Shown here: piece after piece, positions 55,454 to 64,000 of the stretch | Layout: each line of letters starts with the position of its first letter | How positions within the stretch are numbered: the first letter of the stretch is position 1 | Assembly: GCA_013368325.1 (NCBI GenBank) | Contig: JAACJK010000231.1 | Coordinates: 124,001-188,000, forward strand | Direction of reading: 5' to 3' | From: Ephemerocybe angulata | Taxonomy: Eukaryota > Basidiomycota > Agaricomycetes > Agaricales > Psathyrellaceae | DNA: 64,000 nucleotides | The notes under the pieces: model-generated | What the model was told of the DNA's origin: nothing | What the model saw: only the letters and a program-made list of their open reading frames with translations | The model's database searches: none | Translations under genes and position numbers: made by a program

Positions 55454-56765
55454 ATGGCTCCCTCTGTTTCTGACATCAAATCTGCCACTGCCGAGGCTGT
55501 CGACAAGGTCGCTAGCGACATTGCCCAGCTCAAACTGGCCAACACCGCAGTCTCCGAGTCAACCACTGAAGCGACTGAAGCATCTGACCCCGTACGTCCC
55601 AGCTCAAGGATATCCCTGCCTTGTATCTGATCTTTTCTACCACAGGGTCCTTCGTACCCAGGATACCTTCCGTACTACGACCATGACGAGAAGTTCCCGC
55701 CTCTCGAGCTGTTCGAACATTCTGATGTCGGCCTCCTCGCCGATCCTGCCAAACCCAACCTTCTCAACGAGAAGACCAAGGTCAAGCATCTCAGTCCCTA
55801 CCTCGGGACTGAGGTCGAAGGCGTCCAGATCTCCCAGCTCTCCAAGGAGGGCTTGAACGAGCTTGCTTTGTACGCCGCAGAGCGCAAGGTCGTGATCTTC
55901 CGTGACCAGGACTTCAAAGATATTGGCTACGACCGTCAGGTCGAAATCGCAAGGTAAGCTCCCAGGTTACCTATGAATATCTCTGAGCGCGGCTCATCCC
56001 CTATCCAGGCACTTCGGCCCCATTCAGCCCCACCCAACCTCTGGAAACGTCAAGGGCTACCCTGAATTCCACGTCGTCTACTTCGATCCTACCACCTCGA
56101 GGGTGTTCAGGGACTACTACGGGAAGGACCGCCTCAGCAAGATCGGCTGGCACTCCGACGTCACCTACGAGAAGCAGCCCGCCGCCACCACCTTCTTCTT
56201 CATCCTCGATCAGCCCCCCGTCGGTGGCGACACCCTCTTCGGATCGCAGGTCGAAGCCTACAACCGCCTCTCGCCCGAGTTCAAGAAGCGCTTGGAGGGT
56301 CTGAGGGCGGTGCACTCGGCTGTCCACCAGGCAGAGTACTCGAAGGGCAAGGGCGGCGTTGTGCGACGGGAGCCCGTCGAGACGGAGCACCCCATTGTTC
56401 GTGTTCATCCCGTCACCGGGGAGAAGGCGCTCTTCGTCAACGAAGGCTTTACGCGTCATATCGTGGGCTTCAAGAAGGAGGAGTCTGAGTTCCTGCTCAA
56501 GTTCTTGTATGATCATATCGCCAAGGGTGCGGACTTCCAGATTCGTGCTCGTTATGAGCCTGGGACGGTCATCGTTTGGGTGAGTCTGATGTTTATGTTG
56601 GGTTCCTAGTCATCGCCCTAACCTTTCCAAATCTTTCTTTAGGATAACCGGGTGACCGTTCATTCCGTCAACCCGGATTTCGACCTCAAGCATAGGAGAC
56701 ACGCGGTGCGGTTGACGCCCCAAGGAGAGGCACCGATTCCATTTGTTTCTGACTCAACAGCCTAA
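55454..56765 (+). CDS. TauD/TfdA-family 2-oxoglutarate-dependent dioxygenase
   Basis: Four exons (55454-55591, 55646-55953, 56009-56579, 56643-56765) give 379 residues. Motifs: HLSPYLGTEVEGVQISQL, ERKVVIFRDQDF, HFGPIQPHPTSG, the Fe(II) ligands in WHSDVTYEKQPAATTFF (HxD), GGDTLFGSQVEAYNRL, VHPVTGEKALFVNEGFTRHI, and the distal His in DNRVTVHSV followed by RRHAVRLTP, whose Arg binds 2-oxoglutarate. This is the fungal alpha-ketoglutarate sulfonate-dioxygenase type (yeast Jlp1), which releases sulfite from sulfonates; substrate here is inferred from family only. The N-terminal 46 residues are Ala/Ser/Thr-rich. Looks intact. Confidence 0.93.
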
Positions 56766-57024
56766 GGTACTCGACCTATGTAAACCGATTATCCATGTGC
56801 CATATGCTTCACCTCGTAAATTGTTTATCTCTTCTCACATTCAGGATATGGTTTGACTGGAATCAAGCCTACTAAGTCGTGTAGCGCAACTATCAAGATT
56901 AGTATGACCACTCGGTGCGGGAGATCCTACATAGCCCAGAATATCGTGCTTGAAGAATAAAGTTGAAACGGGACCGGGTTTACTGAAGCCTGAAGGCCAT
57001 GGGCATACGCGAAGAAAATGAGAG

Positions 57025-57032
57025 AAAAAAAA
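57025..57032 (-). terminator. Pol III terminator of tRNA-Val
   Basis: Run of eight T on the minus strand, 2 nt after the tRNA 3' end. Confidence 0.85.
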
Positions 57033-57033
57033 C

Positions 57034-57107
57034 AGGTTCAACCCAGACTTGAACTGGAGACCTTCTGTGTGTTAGACAGATGTCATAACCAACTAGACCA
57101 TTAAACC
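57034..57107 (-). tRNA. tRNA-Val (anticodon AAC)
   Basis: Folds as a cloverleaf on the minus strand: acceptor GGTTTAA with TTGAACC (one G-U), D-arm with TGGTCTAGTTGG (A box), anticodon stem TCTGT/ACAGA with loop CTAACAC giving AAC (57073-57071), and T-arm with CAGTTCAAGTCTG (B box). No intron. The base after the acceptor stem is T, where tRNA-Val normally has A. Confidence 0.88.
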
Positions 57108-57880
57108 CATGTTATGAAGGGCGCTTATGGCGGTGTCGGCCGCCTTCAGCTTCCATTCGCACTTCTGAGAGATCTGGGACTCGACGATGTTGTCTTCAGC
57201 CGCCCCTCGTAAGAAAAGAGCAAATATCCCCTCCAAAATAGCGAAGTCAGGCGTAGACAGCACAATGCCGCGAGGTTTCGATGGGGTTAGGGTTGCGCTC
57301 ATACTTGCGCTGCTATCCTACCACCACCATCTTCAGCAGCCTCACTCTATCGAACTACTCTGCATGCGCGCGGTGCAGGAACTCGCTGTTGTCCCTGACC
57401 TGGGCAATGTAACGTTGCTTGGGTGGAGCAAACCTTCAGGAAATAGCTTCTTGCCCCTGGATTTACTTGATCCTGGAACTAACACCCACCAATGCGGCTA
57501 ACTCGGAGACGCCTTCCCGGACCCTCTTCTTTCAAGTTGGGGCTCTGTGATCATCCTTCCTGCCTTAGGCCCTAACTATAGGAAGCCGCAGTTGAGGGTG
57601 TGTGGACCTAATCTTCTACTGTTCTCTAGAGGACGCATCGGTACTCACTGTGAGGACATATGTATGTTCTCCGTTTAGGAACTTGGTTAAATACTACTTA
57701 CAAATGTTTCTTCTATTTGGGGCATCTCCACCTTCAGAGCGCCCGAGGACCGAGGTTGACTTGGGCAATAACATTTGTTACCGTTCCTATCTAGGCTCGG
57801 TGTCAGTGCGAATGCTGGCTCCTGATGGAACGCCCGCCCATAAAGTCCACGTCAAGTCTCAAACTTTCGGTTAGATTTCC
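57108..57880. other. 0.77 kb spacer
   Basis: Short open frames on both strands, none with a domain; likely P450 promoter and unassigned DNA. Confidence 0.35.
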
Positions 57881-60012
57881 ATGATGCCAACCACCCCATT
57901 TCTTGAAGGTGCATTCAGGAGGATGGGTGAAGGGTTGTCTTTCTCAGTAGCTGCTACGGCACTGCTGTCGCTTGTAATGCTTTACATCGCCAATAAAGCC
58001 AAGGAGCACTCAAAGAGAAAAGGATATGCCAGACTGCCAGGCCCTATCCGTCTTCCCCTTCTCGGAAGCGCACTGCAGATGCCCCAGTCGCATGCTTGGC
58101 ACACTATCACGAATTGGAGGCAGACATACGGTACGTTCTTGCCATTGGTTTGACAATGTCTTTGCTTCTAATCCTCTCCTAAGGCGACATCATTCAGTTG
58201 GATCTCTTGGGATACCATATCGTCGCGATAAACTCGCCCAAGATTGCCAGGGACTTGTTGGACAAGAGGTCATCCGTATACTCTGACCGGCCTCACTTTG
58301 TGCGTCACCGTTTATCGACCTCGTTACGTACAGCTTGCTTACCCGCCACATTGAGGCTTTCGCTGGTGACCTCTGCGAATTTAACAAATCGATCACCCTT
58401 ATGAAGTACGATGAACCTTGGAAGAGGCAACGCAAGATTCTTGCGAAGGAATTCAGCACCCCCAGTTCTATTCCTCGATACTGGCCCCTTCAAGAACAAC
58501 AAACCCGTCTACTCGTGCAATCACTTCTGGAGAACCCCGGTGAGATGAAGTCGCAGATGCATTTGTTAGTTCTTAACACATCTCCTCGACCATGAACTTA
58601 CCACCTCACTTTTACATTCTCAGCCGCATTGGAGTCATTATTCAGCGCATCCTGTACGGATACACAGTGGAATCGCCCGACGACGCATTCTTGGTCAATG
58701 CCCTGGTGAGTTTGGGGCACTTCAATAAAGCGGGCAAGCTCGGCAGCTATCTCGTCGACTTTTTCCCTATTCGTAGGCACCAGTTCTCAGCTTCTTGTTC
58801 TACGTTGACGACTAACCCTCAGTGAAATACGTGCCTGAATGGGCTGGGGCTGGGTTCAAGGGTGAGGCCAGGCGTATGAAGGAGTCCTTAGAGACATCCG
58901 TCACTCTGCCGTACGAATGGGTCAAGAAGAATATGGTATGTGACCGTCCTGCCATGCGCCGCCGGATACAGAGAGCAGGCAGATTGACTTTCGTACGCTA
59001 TCCCCAGCTCACAGGTCAATCTTTGATGCCGAATCTTTGTGGTACAATCCTTTCCGGAGCCGATGGGCCCCTCTCGCCGGAGGAGGAGGAATCGCTTCGC
59101 TGGGCGGCTATTAGCTCGTTTGGTGCTGCATTGGATACTGTATGTCCTGTCCCCATCACTTAGCAGAGCCAGAACATTCACTCGACCAACAGAGCGCGTC
59201 GTCAGCATTGACTTTCTACCTCGCCATGATTATGCACCCAGATGTCCAGAAGAAGGCGCAGGCTGAAGTCGACGCGGTCGTTGGAACAGACCGACTTCCC
59301 GCCATATCAGATCGAAGCTCACTCCCTTACGTTCGCAGTGTCATGGCAGAGGTCCTTCGATGGTATCCTGCTGTACCAATGGGTAAGCATCCAATTCAGA
59401 GTTCCAAATAACTAGAATCAAGGTACATGAGGATTCCACCCGATACAGGTATTGCACATTCGTCTACCCGTGACGACTTCTATGAGGGCTACCACATTCC
59501 CGCTCACGCCATCGTCGTTCCTAACGTCTGGTAATGTGTACCAAGTGTCACTCCTTGGGTGAAGCTAATGGATTTTTATATCTAGGTTCATGACTCACGA
59601 CCCGGCCGTCTACGATGAGCCCTCAAAGTTTATTCCTGAGCGATACAGCAACTCTGAATCTGCCATGAGAGAGGTCTACAACCTCGTCTTCGGCTTTGGC
59701 CGCAGAGTGTGTCCAGGAATGCAATTCGCGGAAGGAACCCTATTTTCCGTTATCGCTACAACGCTTGCGACGTGCGATGTTACCCCCGAGCTTGACGCCA
59801 GCGGCAATCCTATCTTCCCCAAGCTTGTGTGGAGTGACGGCGTCATTTCGTGAGTATCTGCTATGCATTGGCTTTGCAGGATGCCTTATTGAGACTGATC
59901 ATGAACGACGCTTCTCATCTGCAGGCTCCCTCCTGAATTCAAGTACAACATCCAACCACGCACTGCTAAGGCTCTCTCTCTCCTTCAAACCGAGACCACC
60001 TTCATCGAGTAA
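57881..60012 (+). CDS. Cytochrome P450 monooxygenase
   Basis: About ten exons from ATG 57881 to TAA 60010-60012. N-terminal membrane anchor (FSVAATALLSLVMLYIA), Pro hinge LPGPIRLPLLGSAL, a C-helix region WKRQRKILAKEF, I-helix AAISSFGAALDT / SASSALTFYLAM (oxygen-activation threonine region), ExxR in VMAEVLRWYP, PERF-like FIPERY, and heme loop FGFGRRVCPGMQFAEG with the axial Cys. Exon joins include DRPHF to AFAGDLCEFN across 58301-58353. ER-bound class II enzyme needing P450 reductase; similar to large basidiomycete-specific clans near CYP5144. Substrate unknown. No stop or frame break seen, though some exon joins (58560-58625 and around 58940-59030) were not checked base by base. Confidence 0.9.
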
Positions 60013-60787
60013 ATTAGTGCAAAGGAAAGTGTTCTGATACCTGTCTATAGATGTTCCTCCTTTGGTTGTAATTGTTGTCAGTCGCCGCATCCCATTGCCG
60101 CATCTGTGGGTGGTGAAGGGCATGACAAAGTTCCTAGCATCTGAAACTATGAATCGTACACAAATTGCCCTCATTGCCGGTCGACTCGGGTTACGTCTGG
60201 GCAAACTTGAAGCGCCAGGTAGACTCGCGTGGCCAGTCGGTTCGGTCCCTCAGCCTAGATTCGGAGCAAGCCCCCTTGCTCGGGCCGGCTTGGGCCGGAC
60301 ATCCTTCGAAGAAGGGACTTGGGACAAACTCCGCTCAGAGGTGATGTTGTTCGACCTCACCTCGACAAAGCACTTCTGAGTGTTCTTGCACAAAATTTTG
60401 AGAGCCTCTTTATTAGATGCTTCGGAGATTATATACAAATTTTTACAAAACTAATCCAACAACCTGTACTAAAGTGAACATAAGTCTGAAGCCCTTAGAA
60501 AACTTAGGGAAACGAAGCACTGTGTAGTCATTTCTCATGCTGACGAGCCATAAACTAGGGATACGTGAACGAGGGTTGAACTGAACATTATACTCGAAAT
60601 TTGGGACCAGCGGTGCCGTAGCAGGCTGGTAACTGGGGATTCAATGCCCAGGACCATCTCCAAGTGTGGCTGTGCTCCGGCGCCAAGAGGAAATAGGGGC
60701 GCCCGCCATTTCTAGGTACAATATGTCTCGCATCCTCGTAGGGTTGTCTAGCATTGAAGGGGGGCTTTCTCTGTCAATAAAACCACC
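60013..60787. other. 0.77 kb spacer
   Basis: No gene recognised. An open frame at 60062-60379 is Leu/Gly/Pro-rich without a domain. Confidence 0.35.
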
Positions 60788-62392
60788 ATGGCAGCTCAGA
60801 ACACTCTCCTCTACGACCATACCTTCTGGAAGAAGCTTTGCCCTGAGGGCCCAAAGCTGAATACAACCGAAAAGCAGCATCTAATCCTCTCGCTTATGCT
60901 TTACCTCAAGTCCTCAACGCTCGATGTTCTCGAGTTCATGTTTACGACAGACATCACACCGGTCAAGCGTCGCGCTGGGCGCTTTGTTGCCTACTGCCCC
61001 AATAGCTTGGATGAAACCCGTCGCTTCCCCCCGGCAGTTATTTACCGAGCATGGCATGACAGGTATCCCGACGCACACGACGACCTACATGACATGATCA
61101 TTCCATGTGCACACGAAATCGTACTTCAAGAAAGTGATAATATAATACAGGACAAGGCACTCAAGGTTACCGGCAGCCAGCTCACGCATTCGGCATTCGA
61201 GGACATGCTAACCCCGGGAAAGCTTATGGGCATGTATCAGCAACACGCGCCTCTCACTTGGGGTCTACTTCAAACGATTTCAGCGTCGCCTAATCCCTAT
61301 AGAAAAAGAAAGGCTAGGGAGGCGAAGCAGAATGCACTGCATGAGGCTGAAGATGACATTGCGAGTGGGGAGGAGCTTGAAGGCTTGACCGAACAACAGG
61401 GAGAGGACGTCGACGGTGATGCAGGTGGTGATAGTGCTCCTGGGAAAGATGGTCCAAGCACGAAGATGCCTAAGGGGTTCTCGCGCAACCCGGAATTCGT
61501 AAGTACTTTGAATCTAGGCAGAGAAACGGACTCACAACGGTTTTAGGCGGGCCTCATCGCGATCTCTCTGCTCACGTTTGCACGCAACCGGTCGACGAAT
61601 GCCTTGCCGCTACTTATTGGTTTATTCCTGAAAATTGAAGGCACGAGTGCTCGGACCCACCAGATGCTCAGTAACCTGGGCCTAAGTGTTTCGTTGAAGA
61701 CGGTCGAGCGCATAAAGGAGTCGGTTTCCGATGATTGTGTCCGTAATGCGAGGGCGCTTATCTGCAGCGGTAATCTGTTCACCATCGTCTTCGACAACAT
61801 TAACCTCTACCTCCGAAAGTATCAACAGCGAATCACGAACCGTAATACCATGATACACGCCACCAATGCTGCTGTTATAGCCATCCCAGAGGAGGGTATC
61901 AACAAAGCAGAGGCCCGGGATGTCAAGTCCAAGCTGGACAAAAGGGGAGGGCGGTCGGAAGCAACATTCCAAGATATCTTGCCGACGAAGGAGGACGGCG
62001 CGTTTATAAAAAAAGCATTCGTAAACCTCATCGCTGAGTTGCTCGTTCGTTACACCCCAGGAAGCGACAAGTGGGAGGATAAGAAGGTGATGCTGGAGGA
62101 GATTGCGAAGGAAAGACCGAAGGATAGGCCACTTCCAGTCCACAAGACCGACACTCGACCGTTCGGGGTGTTCGACGTTAATGAGGGGTCGAAGAAGGGT
62201 ATTGTCGAGCTTCTGGGCGAGATGCGAGAACGTGCTGGCATGTCAGAGGATGAGTGGTCGCACGACGTGAAGGTCTTTGTGGGAGACTGGCTTTCATCGA
62301 ATAACATTTGGAGATTCGAGCTCCGCTCGGCCTTTCGAATTCAAGGGGCTTGGAACGAACCTACCCTCAGCCATCCGAGCCGCGCGAACTGA
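60788..62392 (+). pseudogene. DUF6589-type protein, truncated at the C-terminus
   Basis: Exon 1 60788-61498, intron 61499-61546, exon 2 from 61547. N-terminal half: NTTEKQHLILSLMLYLKS, a charged Asp/Glu linker. Second half: LLIGLFLKIEGTSARTHQML, LGLSVSLKTVERIKES, LFTIVFDNINLYLRKYQQRI (the DNI motif of the family), VHKTDTRPFGVFDVNEGSKKG and DVKVFVGDWLSSNN. It then loses similarity and stops at 62390-62392, about where the longer C-terminal part (several hundred residues) should begin. DUF6589 genes are very numerous in mushrooms and behave like transposon-related sequences; function unknown. The domain name is from memory. An F-box gene starts 300 bp downstream, so a rearrangement probably removed the 3' part. 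Confidence 0.7.
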
Positions 62393-62687
62393 TACAAAAT
62401 TTGGTCAAATGTTGATCATGTTTGGTTCGATGTTTGGTGCATGGTTCGCTACAGAACCGCGCTGGTTCGAGCCTAAGCGCCAGGGTACTGAGGGTGTGAG
62501 AAGAATGTTAGAGCGGCGCACGAATTCACTCCTTTCAAGCTTTCAGCACGCGAAGATGGCTCGAGTTGACTCGTTACCTTGTTGTCGAATTGACTGCCAC
62601 CAAGATTCATAGTGGGTTGTCCATCAAACAAACGCAATGGTATGTGAACTAATCCTGGTCTGTTGCAGAACGAAAACGAGGTCAAAC

Positions 62688-64000
62688 ATGGTCGAATCCC
62701 AATGCCAGCTACTGGACCTACCTCCGGAGCTACTCATTCGCATATCCCAGTTTGCTATCAAAGGGCAGAGAGAAGGCGCCATGACACCGCTTTTCTTAGG
62801 GAAGATATGTCGTGACTGGCGCTCCCTCATCTTTGAATCCAGTGAGTTCTGGACGGCATTACGTCTTACTCTACGCTCCAATCCAGAGAGTCAACTCGAG
62901 CTGCTCGAAGAATGGGGTAATCGAGCAGCTGGCCATCCCCTCCACATCACCATTTCCGACCCTTCCGCGGTTTTAACCGAAGGCGATCCTCCATGCGAAA
63001 GACTCATTCGCTGGATCCAGGACAAATCCCCCAAAATATCCCGGCTTAAACTTCTCATGACAACGGAGTTCTTCGATGCGATGGAGGATTCGAAAATGGC
63101 CGAATACATGTGGCCTCTCCTCACCAAAGTCTCCCTCGACTCGGATGGCTGGGATTTAACCAATCCCCATGGATTCCTCAATTTTGGCCCCCAAACATGC
63201 CCGCAGCTAACATCAGCCACCATTGGCAAGTTTCGCTTCTACGATATCCAACTACCTTGGAAGTCGCTTTTACACCTTCACCTCTGCGAAGGCGTTTATC
63301 CCGAGGATATTCGTGGTGTGCTTAGGATGGCGACTCAACTGCAAACTCTGAAGTCTTCCTCAGTGTACAACAGCTATACTAGCGCTTTGGGCACCCACGG
63401 TCTCACAACGGTCATCACCAACAGCAGTCTAAACCAGTTCACGTTCTCATCAGACGAGGCTAACTTGGCTTGGGGATGCGAAGTCTTCAACTCGCTGTGC
63501 CTTCCCGAGCTGAAAACCCTGACAATAAAGCGAGGCCAAAAAAGACCCATCGCAAGGCACACGTTCGAATTCGACATATACCCCCTTATTTTCCAGTCTA
63601 AATTTCCCCTTGTACAGCTCTCAGTCGAGTTTACCGCTTTGCAAGAGCCGCGCTTCCTTGACTGCCTTTTCCTCCTCCCGTCACTAGTGATCCTTCGACT
63701 ATGCAGCAATTCGTGGTTCCACGAAGATCCAGACAATCTCACTCCCCTTCGACCCGACCTCTTCATCTCCATGATGGGTAGTGAAAAGAACACGCCCATT
63801 ATGCCGAATCTTGAGGAAGTGATCCTCGAGGGAAGTGTCGTCTCGTTCTCTCCCGAAATTCTCATGAAGCTGCTGAAGGACCGCTGGGGCGATACGCGGG
63901 GGAATAAAGAGAAGGCAGCCCTTCGATCGATCGTACTCAGCCTTGAAGGATCTGAGTGGGAAATAGAGAAAAGGCACCAGGTAGAATTCGAGGGATGGAG
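62688..64000 (+). CDS. F-box-like protein, partial (runs off the right edge)
   Basis: From ATG 62688: MVESQCQLLDLPPELLIRIS (F-box), LFLGKICRDWRSLIFESSEFW, then LEEWGNRAAGHPLHITISDP, LPWKSLLHLHLCEGVYPEDI, LPELKTLTIKRG, LPSLVILRLCSNSWFHEDPD, VVSFSPEILMKLLKDRWGD and the start of the family end (HQVEFEGW). 437 codons are visible without a stop and about 20-30 are missing, judged from the 466-468 residue relatives at 10981-14125. Same family, likely SCF substrate adaptor of unknown target. The start is the first ATG before the F-box; an upstream ATG with intron (62638) would not be in frame. Confidence 0.85.
   Translation, partial: MVESQCQLLDLPPELLIRISQFAIKGQREGAMTPLFLGKICRDWRSLIFESSEFWTALRLTLRSNPESQLELLEEWGNRAAGHPLHITISDPSAVLTEGDPPCERLIRWIQDKSPKISRLKLLMTTEFFDAMEDSKMAEYMWPLLTKVSLDSDGWDLTNPHGFLNFGPQTCPQLTSATIGKFRFYDIQLPWKSLLHLHLCEGVYPEDIRGVLRMATQLQTLKSSSVYNSYTSALGTHGLTTVITNSSLNQFTFSSDEANLAWGCEVFNSLCLPELKTLTIKRGQKRPIARHTFEFDIYPLIFQSKFPLVQLSVEFTALQEPRFLDCLFLLPSLVILRLCSNSWFHEDPDNLTPLRPDLFISMMGSEKNTPIMPNLEEVILEGSVVSFSPEILMKLLKDRWGDTRGNKEKAALRSIVLSLEGSEWEIEKRHQVEFEGW

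Noticed and set aside
57187..57501. 104-codon frame next to the tRNA as a gene
   Set aside because: No domain or splice context; composition not distinctive.
61524..61540. AAACGGACTC in the DUF6589 intron as another end of the A/B family
   Set aside because: Only ten bases match, the rest differs, and no partner end is near.

Overview
The window reads as nuclear DNA of a filamentous basidiomycete, most likely an agaricomycete. Genes are cut by many 45-65 bp introns with GT(A/G)NGT donors and YAG acceptors. The gene content fits too: an expanded F-box-like family, a CE15 glucuronoyl esterase relic, a fungal P450, a GH47 mannosidase, a seven-helix membrane protein of agaricomycete type, a DUF6589-type protein, and chromodomain Ty3 and Ty1/copia retrotransposons. 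No bacterial signals, CRISPR arrays or operons are present.

Layout. 1-5430: tail of a membrane protein, then a head-to-head pair, IES6 (INO80 subunit, minus) and PUF6 (ribosome biogenesis, plus). 5762-14125: a frameshifted F-box gene, a CaMK-like kinase and two intact F-box genes. 14282-33000: a transposon nest. It holds an approximately 2.2 kb element (A) split by an intact 6785 bp Ty3 chromovirus, an intact 6166 bp copia element, and an F-box pseudogene broken by a solo Ty3 LTR and a 902 bp inverted-repeat element. 33087-45271: a decayed CE15 gene, an unusual Rab-like GTPase with a large insert before G5, a GH47 alpha-mannosidase, a seven-helix protein, an ABC transporter and a PIF/Harbinger-like MITE. 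45814-50067: a small basidiomycete gene split by a 3.5 kb element (B) that carries a decayed fragment of mitochondrial Lon protease. 51469-64000: XPF nuclease, a TauD-type dioxygenase, tRNA-Val(AAC), a cytochrome P450, a truncated DUF6589 gene and another F-box gene running off the end.

Most notable. (1) Elements A and B share an asymmetric pair of ends: TTACGAGTCCGTTT in inverted orientation, plus a GCATGC-type palindrome outside it at one end only. No transposase is visible, and B carries a host gene fragment. This looks like a gene-capturing non-autonomous transposon family I cannot name. (2) The Ty3 element has what a self-primed (Tf1-like) element needs: a TATA box, a predicted transcript 5' end, and a 9-nt complement of that end 2 nt after the LTR. 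It also has a textbook -1 slippery heptamer at gag-pol. (3) The copia element appears to use a half initiator tRNA-Met primer and has TG...TA LTR ends. Housekeeping genes (PUF6, XPF, GH47, Rab, IES6, kinase) look intact; the F-box, CE15 and small-gene loci carry the damage.
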